NCBI GenBank assembly: GCA_019636335.1
Contig: JAHBXR010000012.1
Span: 62,001 to 126,000, forward strand
Length of the DNA stretch: 64,000 nucleotides
Reading direction: 5' to 3'
DNA from: Pirellulales bacterium
GTDB lineage: Bacteria; Planctomycetota; Planctomycetia; Pirellulales; JAEUIK01
The notes beneath the pieces were generated by a model. The model saw nothing but the letters and a program-made list of their open reading frames with translations. It was not told the DNA's origin and did no database searches. Every line of letters begins with the position of its first letter. Within the stretch, counting starts at the first letter, position 1. The position numbers and the translations under genes were made by a program. Of the stretch, positions 7,606 to 17,044 are shown in pieces.

Positions 7606-9903
7606 TTAGGTTGGGTCGGTCGGAGTTGCGAGCGGTTCGGCCATCAGGTAGGCCTGTAGTGAAGCCCCCAGCTTGCGGGCCTGCTCCGTGGCATTCGCCA
7701 CGCGTCGATCGCGTCCTTTCAACGGATTGATCGAGACGTGCAGGATCGTGCGGTTCGATCGTCCTCGCGCGTCCCCTTCGCGCGACTCGGATTTTTCTTC
7801 CTCGGCCACGAGATCGATCACCAAACGGATCGGCCGATCGGACCCGCGGCGGAACACCGACAGCATCTCGCCGCCGGCATAGATCTTCACGTGGTTCCCT
7901 TCGACCGAGATGACTTCGGCGTGGTGATCGGCGACGAAGCCACGCAGCTTCTCGATGCTCATCTCGAGTGGCACCGAGGTGCGCATGCTGCGTTCGAACA
8001 AAGCATTGCTCTTGCCGTGAGGCATGGGGTGCGCTTCGCCGCCGGCCACGGCCTGACGCAGCCCCTGCATGACGTGATCGAGCCCCTCGGGACCGGCGAT
8101 GCCGCTCCCGAGTTGAACCACCGTGTTGCGCCCCTTCTCCTTGGCATACAGCAGGGCGCGGTCGGCGCGGCGGAGCATCGTCTCGGGCGTGTCGCCCGGC
8201 TGCAGCTCGGTTACACCGAAGCTGGCCGTGGCGCGCTTGTCGCCGAGCGCCGGCTGGGGCATCTCGGCCAGCGAGTGACGCAGCTCTTCGGCACGCCGTG
8301 CCGCCGTGGCATTGTCGCAGCCGGCGCACAGCAACAGGAACTCCTCGCCACCGTAGCGGGCCACCAGGTCGCCGGGCCGGCTCATACGCTTGAGCAGCCG
8401 GGCCATGTTCTTGATCACCTCGTCGCCGGCGGGGTGGCCGAACGTGTCGTTGATCTTCTTGAAGCGATCGATGTCGCAGATAATCAGGCTGCAAGGCAGC
8501 GATTGCTCGAGATGCACAATCACGAACAGCTCGAGCACGCGGTCGAACTCGGCGCGGTTGGCCACCTGCGTGAGCGGGTCGCGCGTCGCGAGCTCGTGCA
8601 GATTCTGGCAGCGGGCCTCGAGCGACGTTTGCGGCGACACGTCGTGCATCAACAGCGTCGCGCCGTGCAGCGTGCTGTCAAGGTCTTCGACCGGGACCAC
8701 TTGCAACTCGATCGGCAACGGACGGCCGTTACGCCCCCGGATCGAGAGCCGGCGGAGAAAATGCCCCCCCGACTGCATCGCCTGCTCGATCGGGCAATGA
8801 TCGGCCGTTAGCGGTGTGCCGTCGGGCTCGCTCAGCTCGAGTGCCCGCGGCGTCCACGTCCGTTGCAAGATGCTGGCGGCGGTGATGCCGGTGAGACGCT
8901 CGGCAGCGCGGTTCCAGTACACGACGCGCATCGAGCTATCGACGAACGCCACGCCGTCCTGCATGTGTTCGAGCAGCGTCGTGTGATAGACGCGGCGCCC
9001 GCGCCCCGCCTCGGGCACGATCGGCCCCTCGTTGAGCGACCAGTTCGAGTTGACTTGCTCGGGCTGCAGCGCACGCAGCCAGCCTTGGGCTACTTGGTCT
9101 TGCAATCTGCTCTGATCGCGGTCGTGGAAATGAGCGAATTTTTCCACGAGGTTGGGGTCGAACTGCGTGCCGGCGAAACGGAACAACTCACCAATGGCAC
9201 GTTCGCACGAGAGGGGTCGGCGGTAGAGCTGGTTGCTCGTCATCGCGTCGAACGCGTCGACGATGGCCAGCATGCGGGCCGGCAGGGGGATCTCCTCGCC
9301 GACGATGCCGCTACCGCGCTCTCCCTGATACCAGGTCGTGGCGTAGGCCACGATGTCGAGCACCAGCGGGTTGTGGCAGCAGGAGCGGAGTATCTCGAGC
9401 CCCGTCACCCGATGTTGCTGCATAATCAGCAGTTCTTCGGGGGTCAGCGACGCCGGCTTGAGCAGGACCGCATCGGGGACGCCGATCTTGCCGATGTCGT
9501 GCAGCAGGCTGGCGACCTCGAGTGCATCGCGTTGATCGGGGGGGAGCCCCAGCACCAGCGACCAGGCCGAACAGCCAAGCGTCACGCGCAACGAATGGGC
9601 GGCCGTGTCGGCGTGCTTGGCGCGCAACGCGGCGAACAATCCGGCCGCGACTCCCAGTCGAGCCAGCGGAAGTTGATTGTCTCGGTCCTGGAGCAGGGAG
9701 GCACGCCGTGGCCGCGGCGCCGGGGCCCCTTCGACGGACTCGAGCAGTGCGGTCAGTTGCGACATGCGCCGCTCGGCACGCACTTCCGAGGCGGCCTGTG
9801 AGGTCGGAGACGCGGCACTCGCGGGCGCGCTCTCTTCGAGGCCAGTGCCGCTAGGGCCGACGGGCTGCTTCGGGCGATTGCCGCGCGGAGCTTCGCTGGT
9901 CAT
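7606..9903 (-). CDS. GGDEF diguanylate cyclase with PAS domain and degenerate HD-GYP domain
   Basis: The 765-residue soluble regulator has an HD-GYP-like region (about 85-270), a PAS domain (about 310-430), a GGDEF domain (about 455-600, with intact RYGGEEF) and a C-terminal region of about 130 residues. GGDEF domains make cyclic di-GMP. In the HD part, LLHDIGKIGVPD is present but the HHExxDGxGYP segment is replaced by ATTWYQGERG around residues 188-197, so phosphodiesterase activity is doubtful. The C-terminal part includes a short beta-rich stretch (VISVEGNHVKIYAGGEM) that I do not recognise. The flagellin-like gene follows 56 bases downstream on the same strand, which hints at control of motility or attachment. 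Confidence 0.85.
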   Translation of the reverse strand: MTSEAPRGNRPKQPVGPSGTGLEESAPASAASPTSQAASEVRAERRMSQLTALLESVEGAPAPRPRRASLLQDRDNQLPLARLGVAAGLFAALRAKHADTAAHSLRVTLGCSAWSLVLGLPPDQRDALEVASLLHDIGKIGVPDAVLLKPASLTPEELLIMQQHRVTGLEILRSCCHNPLVLDIVAYATTWYQGERGSGIVGEEIPLPARMLAIVDAFDAMTSNQLYRRPLSCERAIGELFRFAGTQFDPNLVEKFAHFHDRDQSRLQDQVAQGWLRALQPEQVNSNWSLNEGPIVPEAGRGRRVYHTTLLEHMQDGVAFVDSSMRVVYWNRAAERLTGITAASILQRTWTPRALELSEPDGTPLTADHCPIEQAMQSGGHFLRRLSIRGRNGRPLPIELQVVPVEDLDSTLHGATLLMHDVSPQTSLEARCQNLHELATRDPLTQVANRAEFDRVLELFVIVHLEQSLPCSLIICDIDRFKKINDTFGHPAGDEVIKNMARLLKRMSRPGDLVARYGGEEFLLLCAGCDNATAARRAEELRHSLAEMPQPALGDKRATASFGVTELQPGDTPETMLRRADRALLYAKEKGRNTVVQLGSGIAGPEGLDHVMQGLRQAVAGGEAHPMPHGKSNALFERSMRTSVPLEMSIEKLRGFVADHHAEVISVEGNHVKIYAGGEMLSVFRRGSDRPIRLVIDLVAEEEKSESREGDARGRSNRTILHVSINPLKGRDRRVANATEQARKLGASLQAYLMAEPLATPTDPT

Positions 9904-10318
9904 GCTTCCGTCCAGACTTCAACCGATCGGGGGATTCGCGAGGTGTCACATCAGCGGAGGTCCAGCCGCGAAAAACGCGCCGACAAAACGGGCACAACGA
10001 GGCCGTCGGCCGGCGCGCACGAATCGAGGGCTGGTTTCCAAACCCTAGGTCGCCCCTGGATTAAGGTCAAAGCACAGGGCGTGCTCGGCACGTGCGTTAC
10101 AGGAGTCCATCATCGGTTCGCCGACCCAGGTGGCATTTCTGCCCCGCTGCTGTTTCGAGTGATACCAATCGGGACGGTAATAACGAGGGTACCGGCGCCA
10201 AGTTCGCAGCAAAGCTGCTCACGGCCGAAGACGGCTCTGCCGGTTGCTTGCTGGTCGATGGGGCATCGGCTATTGTGACCGGCCGTTTTGCCTTCCGACG
10301 CCGACGGAGTATGCGCAC
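9904..10318. other. Divergent promoter region, no gene seen
   Basis: About 415 bases between the leftward GGDEF gene and the rightward FAH-family gene. It should hold both promoters. I see no clear sigma-70 box pair, hairpin or repeat. Confidence 0.35.
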
Positions 10319-11182
10319 GTGAAGCTGGTCACCTATCAGAGCGCCACGGGTCCACGTATCGCTGGCCTGCGCGGAGACGACCTCATCGATCTCCAGCAGG
10401 CCGACGCCTCGCTGCCCACCTGCATGAAGGCCCTGCTGGCCGAGGGAGAGGCCGGTCTGCAGCGCGCGGCGATCGCCATCGCGCGAGGCGAGCCCCTGGC
10501 CGCGCGGCAGGTGCGTCTGCTCGCGCCGGTGCCGGGGCCGCAAAAGGTGATCTGCGTCGGTCTCAACTACATCGATCACGCGCGCGAAAGCGGTGTCGAA
10601 CCCCCTCCCGAGCCGGTGTTGTTCAACAAGTTTCCGACAAGCGTCGCCGCACACGAGGACGCCGTCCGCCTGCCGGATGCCAGCGAACAAGTCGACTACG
10701 AAGCCGAGCTCGTCGTCGTGATGGGCACGGGGGGCAAGCACATCAAGGCCGAGAAAGCGTTCGATGCAATCGCCGGCTACTGCTGTGGCCACGATGTCTC
10801 GGCCCGCGATTGGCAACTCCGCAAGCCAGGCGGCCAGTGGCTGCTGGGCAAGACCTTCGACGGCTTCGCCCCCTTCGGACCCACGCTCGTCACCAAGGAC
10901 GAAGCGGGCGACCCCGGCGACCTGCACATCGCACTGCGCTTAAATGGCCAGACGATGCAGGACTCGAGCACCAGGCAATTGATCTTCAGCGTGCCGGAAC
11001 TGGTGGCCTATATCTCGCGCGTCGCCACGCTGATGCCGGGGGATGTAATCTTCACCGGCACGCCCCCCGGCGTGGGCATGGCCCGCAAGCCCCCCGTCTT
11101 CCTCAAGCCGGGGGACGTGGTGGAAGTCGAGATCGAAAAGCTCGGCCTGCTCCGCAATTCATTCCTTGCCGAGTCGGAGTAG
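10319..11182 (+). CDS. Fumarylacetoacetate hydrolase (FAH) family enzyme
   Basis: The 287-residue protein has the FAH fold with a short N-terminal domain: VICVGLNYIDHARESG near residue 78, FNKFPTSV, the metal-binding VDYEAELVVVMG, YCCGHDVSARDWQ and FTGTPPGVGM. Members hydrolyse or decarboxylate beta-diketo acids (for example acylpyruvase or 2-hydroxyhepta-2,4-diene-1,7-dioate isomerase types). The exact substrate is not readable. I chose the GTG at 10319 because the protein then starts MKLVTYQ, as is usual for the family. The frame is open to 10244 without family similarity. Confidence 0.9.
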   Translation: MKLVTYQSATGPRIAGLRGDDLIDLQQADASLPTCMKALLAEGEAGLQRAAIAIARGEPLAARQVRLLAPVPGPQKVICVGLNYIDHARESGVEPPPEPVLFNKFPTSVAAHEDAVRLPDASEQVDYEAELVVVMGTGGKHIKAEKAFDAIAGYCCGHDVSARDWQLRKPGGQWLLGKTFDGFAPFGPTLVTKDEAGDPGDLHIALRLNGQTMQDSSTRQLIFSVPELVAYISRVATLMPGDVIFTGTPPGVGMARKPPVFLKPGDVVEVEIEKLGLLRNSFLAESE

Positions 11183-11300
11183 ACAAGCTCGACCGCGGCT
11201 GGCGCAGTTTGATTGCATGCAGCCTGGTTGCGCACTAGTCTGATGGTCGCCGTAATTCGGCCTGCTCGTTCCTGCCCGCCATGTTGCCGAGGATTGGCCC

Positions 11301-12755
11301 GTGCAACGTCCTGCCCCGCGCATCGCTGAGCATCCACGCTACACCCGTCGCGTGGCGATTCAAGCGGGCGCGATTGGGCTGTTGGGCCTGGGCATGAATC
11401 ATCTGACGGCCTTGCGTACCCTGGGAGCGAGCGCCGGAAGCAAGACGCCCGCCGCGCGATCGGTGATCTACATCTTTCTTTCGGGCGGGCTCGCGCAGCA
11501 GGAAAGTTTCGATCTCAAGCCTGACGCGCCCGATACGATTCGTGGCGAGTTCCGTCCCATCGCGACGCGCACGCCCGGCATTCAAATCTGCGAGCATCTC
11601 CCCCTGCTCGCCGAGCGCAGCCAGCACTGGGCGCTCGTTCGCTCATTGACGCATCCCTACAACGAGCACTCGCAGGGGCACATGGTGATGTTGAGTGGGC
11701 GGACGCCGATGCCTCCCGCCTTCTCCGACGTCACGCCCAAGCCGAGCGATTGGCCGTCGATCGCGTCCGTGGTGGGGGACGTAACCGTGCCGCGCAACAA
11801 TCTGCCCCCGGCCGTGGTGCTGCCCGAGCGCTTGATTCATCGCACGGGTCGAGTCATTCCCGGCCAGTTTGCCGGCCTGATGGGCGCGCAGCGCGATCCT
11901 TGGTTCGTCGAGGCCTCTCCCTTCAACGGCGTCTCCTACGGCGCGTACCCGGAATATGGTTTTCATTTCGAGCGCGGCGCCGAGAATCCCAAGCATCTGC
12001 TCTATCAGGCGCCGAATCTCTCGCTGCCCCACGGTCTGGGACGCGATCGACTCGACGGGCGCCTCGGTCTGCTCGGCGAGATCGAATCGCAATGCCGGCG
12101 TCTCGAAGCGATAGCCGATCTCGCGCAGTTCGATCGTTATCGCGAACAGGCGGTATCGCTGTTGGCCGATCCCGGCACGCGTCGCGCCTTCGACGTGACC
12201 AATGCCGACGAAGCGACGCTCGACCGTTATGGGCGGAACTCGTTCGGCTGGTCGTTGCTGATGGCGCGGCGTCTCGTGGCGGCAGGGGTGAACCTGGTGC
12301 AGGTGAATCTCGGCAACAACGAGACGTGGGACACGCACCAGTCACTCTTTCCCTGCTTGAAAGATTTTCTGTTGCCACCGACCGATCGTGCCGTGTCGGC
12401 GCTGCTCGACGATCTTGCCGCCGACGGCTCGCTCGATCAGACGCTGGTGGTGATGGCGGGCGAATTCGGACGCACGCCGAAGCTTTCCACGCTACCTGGC
12501 GCCAAGCATGCCGGCCGCGATCACTGGGGCGCCGTGCAGACGGTGTTCTTTGCCGGAGGTGGCGTGCGCGGGGGAACGGTCGTCGGCTCGTCCGACAAGC
12601 ACGCGGCCTTTCCAGCGGCCGATCCGCAGCGTCCCGAGAACATGGCCGCCACGATCTATCGCGCCCTGGGCATTCCGGCCGAAGCCGCCTGGCACGACGC
12701 CGTCGACCGCCCCCACCATGTCTACCACGGCGAACCGATCGCCGGGCTGACTTAA
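11301..12755 (+). CDS. DUF1501 family protein with Tat-like signal
   Basis: The 484-residue protein starts at a GTG and has a twin-arginine segment (TRRVAIQAG) followed by a hydrophobic stretch. It then carries the DUF1501 signature: IFLSGGLAQQESFDLKP, HPYNEHSQGHMVMLSG, GEFGRTP and HAGRDHWG. DUF1501 proteins have a sulfatase/alkaline-phosphatase-like fold. They are very common in planctomycetes, usually beside DUF1800 or cytochrome-bearing DUF1549/1553 partners. No such partner is next to it here, so it is a solitary copy. Its biochemical activity is unproven. Export to the periplasm is inferred from the N-terminus. Confidence 0.9.
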   Translation: MQRPAPRIAEHPRYTRRVAIQAGAIGLLGLGMNHLTALRTLGASAGSKTPAARSVIYIFLSGGLAQQESFDLKPDAPDTIRGEFRPIATRTPGIQICEHLPLLAERSQHWALVRSLTHPYNEHSQGHMVMLSGRTPMPPAFSDVTPKPSDWPSIASVVGDVTVPRNNLPPAVVLPERLIHRTGRVIPGQFAGLMGAQRDPWFVEASPFNGVSYGAYPEYGFHFERGAENPKHLLYQAPNLSLPHGLGRDRLDGRLGLLGEIESQCRRLEAIADLAQFDRYREQAVSLLADPGTRRAFDVTNADEATLDRYGRNSFGWSLLMARRLVAAGVNLVQVNLGNNETWDTHQSLFPCLKDFLLPPTDRAVSALLDDLAADGSLDQTLVVMAGEFGRTPKLSTLPGAKHAGRDHWGAVQTVFFAGGGVRGGTVVGSSDKHAAFPAADPQRPENMAATIYRALGIPAEAAWHDAVDRPHHVYHGEPIAGLT

Positions 12756-12793
12756 TCCAGTCGCTGGGCTCAAAGCCCTTGCGAGAGAAAGTG

Positions 12794-12814
12794 GCACAGG
12801 CTGCCAGCCTGTGC
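12794..12814. terminator. Hairpin between convergent genes
   Basis: A 9-bp perfect stem (GCACAGGCT / AGCCTGTGC) with a 3-base loop lies between the DUF1501 gene and the leftward phosphodiesterase gene. It has no T-tract. A bidirectional terminator role is inferred from position. The sequence also resembles a palindrome I recall as dispersed in planctomycete genomes. Confidence 0.5.
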
Positions 12815-12863
12815 TTCCTTGCTACCCGCTCCATGCGCGACTTTAATGAGGGTCGGCAAGGCG

Positions 12864-14543
12864 TTACTCGATATAACCCAGCTCGCGCAGGCGATCTTCG
12901 ACTTGCGCCTGTTCTTCGGCCGAGAGCTCGTCGGCCGAATCATCGCGCGGACATTCGAGCGGGGCGATGCCGGCCACGTTTTCGACCGCTGCTCGACTCG
13001 TCGAGTTCGTGAGTTGCCCGCGCAGGCTTTGTCCCGTCATCTGTGTTCCAGGGGCAATCCCGAGCAGGTCGAGAATCGTCGGCGCCGCGTCGCGCAGCTC
13101 GGCGGCGAGCGGTTTGCCCAACTCGACCCCCCGCGCGCGAAGCATCAGCACGCCCTCGCGGCGGTGGGTGGCGGCGAGCGTGGGATCGCTGCGCATCAAG
13201 CGCCCCCAGCGATCGAGCTTCGGTCGGGTATGAAACCCCTCGGCCGGGATCGCGACGACGTCGGGCAGGCAGCGCTCCAAGGGATCGCACTGCCAGCGCT
13301 CAGCAGTGACGAAGGCATCGGTGAAGAGTGGCTCGCCCGTCTCGGGGTGCGCGGCCTCGCGAAACGCCGCCACGGTCGCCTGCGCCGCTTCGTCGTACAG
13401 CCGCCCGTTGGTAATGCCCCCCGCGCCGAATCGGTCGGGTGTTGCCAGGTAGACCAGCCCGGCGAGATTTCCATGCAGCGTGACGGCCGCGGTACGCTGC
13501 CAGTCGACCGGCAAGAGGGCCGCGGCGGGGCGAGCCATCGAAGCGACGCTGCCCCCTCCGGATGCGCGACGACGCATCCAGCGCCGCAGCTTCCAGGTGA
13601 CGCGCGAAAGTCGATAGTGGACGCGGTTGCTGGCACGCGCCGGCGCCCAAAGTCCTCGGCGACGAAGGAGCTCGGGCAGCGAGATCTTCTCGCGGAACGG
13701 GCCAAAGCCATGATCGCTGGCCACCATCACCGCGGCGCCGCGCCGTTCGGCCAGCCCGACGAGTGCGCCCAGGCAGTCGTCGAGCGTGCGCAGCGCGCGG
13801 CGCGTTTCCTCGATCCAATCGCTCGGCCCCCCCGCGGCGCCCTCGATTCCCAGCAGATGCCACAGTCGGTGCTGGAGGCAATCGAGCGATTGAAACTGCA
13901 CCACCATCAAACGCCAGTCGTACTGCTCGTCGGCCAATTCGGCGGCAGCGACGCGGGCGCGAAAATCGTTTTGCGTCTCGCGCACGCCGGAACGCAGCTC
14001 TTCGAACGTTGTGGGACGACGCTTCCAGATCGTCTTCAACTCGAGGCGAACGCCCCGGGCACGCAGTCGATCGGCGAACTCGGGGTAGGGGGCCAGCACC
14101 GCGTCGGGCGAAGGGCTGTCGAGCCCGCCGATCATCAATCCGCGTACGTGGGAGCCCACGGGATGGGTCATCGGCAGATTGATCGAAACGATTTCGCCCC
14201 CCGCGTGCGAGACACGATCGAAGATCGTCGACATCGGCAGGCGCCGAGCGCTGTTCAAGCGCACCTGCCCGGCACGATGATCGAGATAGCGATAGTCGAG
14301 AATCGCATGCTCGACCGGATCGCAACCGGTTTGAAAGGTGGTCCAGGCGGTGGGCGTGATCGTCGGCTCGACCGAGTTGAGCCGCACGAGGGCCGATTCG
14401 CGCATCAAAGCCGCCAGATGGGGCATGGTCCCATCGGCGGTCAACGGACCGAGCACGTCGAACGTGGCGCCGTCGAGGCCGATCACCAAGACTCGTCCGG
14501 CCGAAAAATCTGCCCCTGGGTCTTGGACGTCGTCGCGCCGCAT
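12864..14543 (-). CDS. Type I phosphodiesterase / alkaline-phosphatase-superfamily protein
   Basis: The 559-residue protein begins near residue 17 with RVLVIGLDGATFDVL, the metal-binding Asp segment of the phosphodiesterase/nucleotide pyrophosphatase family. TITPTAWTTFQTG follows, where the Thr is the expected nucleophile, and then SDHGFGP near residue 295 with further metal ligands. Substrates in this family are phosphodiesters or phosphate monoesters and cannot be named here. I chose the ATG at 14543 because AGAAAGG lies 8 bases upstream; a TTG at 14561 overlaps the upstream stop codon. It is the last gene of a leftward three-gene unit with a methyltransferase and a GT-C-like membrane protein, so a role in modifying an exported glycoconjugate is possible. 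Confidence 0.85.
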   Translation of the reverse strand: MRRDDVQDPGADFSAGRVLVIGLDGATFDVLGPLTADGTMPHLAALMRESALVRLNSVEPTITPTAWTTFQTGCDPVEHAILDYRYLDHRAGQVRLNSARRLPMSTIFDRVSHAGGEIVSINLPMTHPVGSHVRGLMIGGLDSPSPDAVLAPYPEFADRLRARGVRLELKTIWKRRPTTFEELRSGVRETQNDFRARVAAAELADEQYDWRLMVVQFQSLDCLQHRLWHLLGIEGAAGGPSDWIEETRRALRTLDDCLGALVGLAERRGAAVMVASDHGFGPFREKISLPELLRRRGLWAPARASNRVHYRLSRVTWKLRRWMRRRASGGGSVASMARPAAALLPVDWQRTAAVTLHGNLAGLVYLATPDRFGAGGITNGRLYDEAAQATVAAFREAAHPETGEPLFTDAFVTAERWQCDPLERCLPDVVAIPAEGFHTRPKLDRWGRLMRSDPTLAATHRREGVLMLRARGVELGKPLAAELRDAAPTILDLLGIAPGTQMTGQSLRGQLTNSTSRAAVENVAGIAPLECPRDDSADELSAEEQAQVEDRLRELGYIE

Positions 14544-14557
14544 GATGTTGGCCTTTC

Positions 14558-15319
14558 TCAAATCAGGTCGAGTCGTGTGCCGGTTTTTTGCGACGCGCTG
14601 GGCAAGACCCAGTGGGCCACGTCACCCGCCGCGTGCGTGGGCATTTGCAGCGTGAACCGTGTTTCGTGGAAGCAACGTTCGCGTCGCCGCTCGCCTTTGC
14701 TGCGCAGCCAATGCGTGGCGAGTCGTTTCAAATGGCGCGGCCAGGACGTTTGAGACGCCGTCTCTGCGATTCGTGCTTGAAAGCGCGTGACGAAGTCGTT
14801 CACGCCGGCCACGAAACGATGCGGTACGGGCGCCTTGCAGCCGATGCCAAACACCGTGTGCGGATACGATTCCACCCCCTGCGAACCGACGATCGTCGCG
14901 GCCAGCGGCGTGAGTAGACGGTCGACGCACGTCGGCGACAGACGCCAGTAATCTTCCGGATAGTTGTGCAGGTAGAAGTCGAGCGGCGCCGCGACGAGCA
15001 GCACTCCCCCGGGAGCGAGCACGCGAATCATCTCCTCGACCGCGCGGCGCGCCTCGAAGACGTGCTCGAGCGTGTCGACACAGACGATCGTTTGCGCGCA
15101 CTCGTCGGGCAAGGAGAGCTGAGCCAGGTCTTCGAGGCGATCGACCCCCGGCCCGGGGCGCATGTCGCAGCCGATATAGCGTCTGCCTCGAAAGCAGGTG
15201 CGCAGATCGGAGATCGCTCCCTGCGTTTCGACCTGGTAGGAGCCGAATTCATAAACCGGCCCTTCGAGGCCGAACGATTCTGCCGCCAACTCAACAAAAG
15301 CTCGCACGTTTTCGCGCAT
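14558..15319 (-). CDS. SAM-dependent methyltransferase, class I
   Basis: The 253-residue protein has a Rossmann-type methyltransferase core: VYEFGSYQVET (motif I region, near residue 22), YIGCDMRPGPGVD (acidic motif), IVCVDTLEHVFE and LAPGGVLLVAAP. The last 80 residues are basic and atypical. The acceptor is unknown. It lies between the membrane protein (18-base gap) and the phosphodiesterase (14-base gap), which supports one operon. In planctomycetes and other envelope-rich bacteria such methyltransferases often sit with glycosyltransferases of surface polysaccharide pathways; that link is inferred from position here. Confidence 0.85.
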   Translation of the reverse strand: MRENVRAFVELAAESFGLEGPVYEFGSYQVETQGAISDLRTCFRGRRYIGCDMRPGPGVDRLEDLAQLSLPDECAQTIVCVDTLEHVFEARRAVEEMIRVLAPGGVLLVAAPLDFYLHNYPEDYWRLSPTCVDRLLTPLAATIVGSQGVESYPHTVFGIGCKAPVPHRFVAGVNDFVTRFQARIAETASQTSWPRHLKRLATHWLRSKGERRRERCFHETRFTLQMPTHAAGDVAHWVLPSASQKTGTRLDLI

Positions 15320-15337
15320 GGTCGTATCGCTTATGGA

Positions 15338-17044
15338 TTAAGGATCCAGACGGCGCCGTTCGTCACGTTCGAAGGACTCGTTCCAGGCCACTCGCTCGGC
15401 CCGTTCCTCGCTCTTCCGTCGCACGATGAGGACATCTTGTCCGGGATCGCCGCTAGGAGAAGTGAACTCGACGGGCGGACTATCGGACGTAGCCACCCAT
15501 TGAGCGAGCAGGCGGCTTCGCTCGCTGGCGTAACACAGTTCGTGACGTTCGACGACCAGGTATCGCAGACGCGGTTCGGTCAACGCCGCACCCGAGTCGC
15601 GGAACGAGTAGCTGGTGAGTCCCGACAGAAGCCCAGTCCAACCGCGGCTATCGAGCACGCACTCGTCGGCCTGCGCGTGCGCGACCAGCCAATACGCTGC
15701 GTCGCGATGCGGCGTGCGCCGGCCGTGCAGCGGCTTGGCCGTTTGCAGCAGGCAGGCGACCAGGATCAGCGCGGCCATGCCACGGCAAAGCATGTTTCGT
15801 AGCCGTGGCGGCGCGAAAACGCTTGCCACCGCTTCCGCGCAGGCGACCGTGCCCGCGGCGCTCCAGGGGAGCAGCACGAGCGCGACCGGGAGCAAGTGAC
15901 GTGGCTCGAGATAGCCGGCTCGTGCGGCGTAGTACACCGCCGCGCTCAGGTACATCGCGACGAACAGCAGCACGAACGCGATTGCCGCGCGCGACGCAAG
16001 ACGCTCGCGCCAAGCAGCAAGCAGTCCCCAGACCGCCAGCGGAAGCAGCACATAGTGCAGCGTGCGGGGGAGCGCTCGGCCCGCCGCGAAAAGCGCCGCC
16101 GAATAGCCGTGAAAACGAATCGACGTGGTCGATTCTTTGACCGGAAGCGGAGTATATACGTGCGCCGCTGCCGGCGTCTCGACTGTAGGGGATTCTGGTG
16201 TAGGGAATTCTGGAACCACGAGCCCGACGGCGTACCAGGCGCCAAGCGCGAGGGCGCAGCCAGCAATCGTGAAGAGTGCGGTGGTACGCCAGGCGGGTCG
16301 AATCGTCATGGCGGCGATCGCCACGAGCAGGACCAGCGTTTCTAGGCCGACGAGCAGGGCAGCAGCGGCTGCTATGCCGCCGAGTGCCGGGAACAGATGT
16401 TGGAAGAATCGACGCGTGCCGTTATGGCGACTACGGGAGCTAAGCTGGTTCGTCACTACGTCACTGCCGGACAAGCCGGCAGTGCCACCGACCGAGCTCC
16501 CACCATACAGGAACAACGAGCAGGTGATCGCGAAGAGGAGCAGTCCCAGGCTGTCGCCGATGGCATCGCCGCCGAGTCGGGCGAACTCCGGAAGAACGCA
16601 GAAGAAGCCCCCGGCCAGACATGCCGCACGCCGGCCGACCTGCGGCAGGGCCAACAGATACACGAACGGAACGGCAAGCACGAGTGCCGTCGCCGAGGCC
16701 AACTGCGCCGCAAAGGCCCAACCGTCGCGCCGGAGGCCCAGCCACGGTTCTAGCAGGCCATACGTGCCGGCCACTGCCGCTGGAAAAAGTGGCGCGTCGT
16801 CGGCCGAGTGTAGTAGTGCGCGCATCGAGCCTGAGATGGCAAGCTGTTTAGCCTCGGCCACGTAACGCACCGCGTCGAGCGCCGGCACGACCGAGCGATA
16901 GATGACCGTGCCCTGCACGAGCACGGCCAGCAACGACAACGACACGATCGTCAGCAGGTGCGACAGCCAGGCCGGCTTGGCGCAGCGCGCGGCTCGGCTC
17001 GCCAGCGGCAGTTCGTTTCGGTGGTAGATGGCGCCAGCATCCAT
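15338..17044 (-). CDS. GT-C/ArnT-like multi-pass membrane glycosyltransferase
   Basis: The 568-residue protein has about ten to eleven membrane segments and a C-terminal soluble part of about 130 residues. After the first segment a loop reads VVPALDAVRYVAEAKQ, placing an Asp where PMT/ArnT-type GT-C enzymes have their first-loop catalytic acid, and GLLEPWLGLRRDGWAF follows. These enzymes move a sugar from a polyprenyl-phosphate carrier to a lipid, protein or glycan on the outer face of the membrane. It is the first gene of a leftward unit with a methyltransferase and a phosphodiesterase. The assignment rests on topology and loop position and not on a long match. Confidence 0.7.
   Translation of the reverse strand: MDAGAIYHRNELPLASRAARCAKPAWLSHLLTIVSLSLLAVLVQGTVIYRSVVPALDAVRYVAEAKQLAISGSMRALLHSADDAPLFPAAVAGTYGLLEPWLGLRRDGWAFAAQLASATALVLAVPFVYLLALPQVGRRAACLAGGFFCVLPEFARLGGDAIGDSLGLLLFAITCSLFLYGGSSVGGTAGLSGSDVVTNQLSSRSRHNGTRRFFQHLFPALGGIAAAAALLVGLETLVLLVAIAAMTIRPAWRTTALFTIAGCALALGAWYAVGLVVPEFPTPESPTVETPAAAHVYTPLPVKESTTSIRFHGYSAALFAAGRALPRTLHYVLLPLAVWGLLAAWRERLASRAAIAFVLLFVAMYLSAAVYYAARAGYLEPRHLLPVALVLLPWSAAGTVACAEAVASVFAPPRLRNMLCRGMAALILVACLLQTAKPLHGRRTPHRDAAYWLVAHAQADECVLDSRGWTGLLSGLTSYSFRDSGAALTEPRLRYLVVERHELCYASERSRLLAQWVATSDSPPVEFTSPSGDPGQDVLIVRRKSEERAERVAWNESFERDERRRLDP

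Noticed and set aside
7550..8494. Upstream extension of the flagellin-like frame
   Set aside because: It overlaps the GGDEF gene on the same strand in another frame and has no flagellin character. The ATG at 7549 is the better start.
12819..14753. 644-codon open frame on the plus strand
   Set aside because: Antisense to the phosphodiesterase gene, whose motifs are clear. Long frames opposite genes are common in GC-rich DNA.
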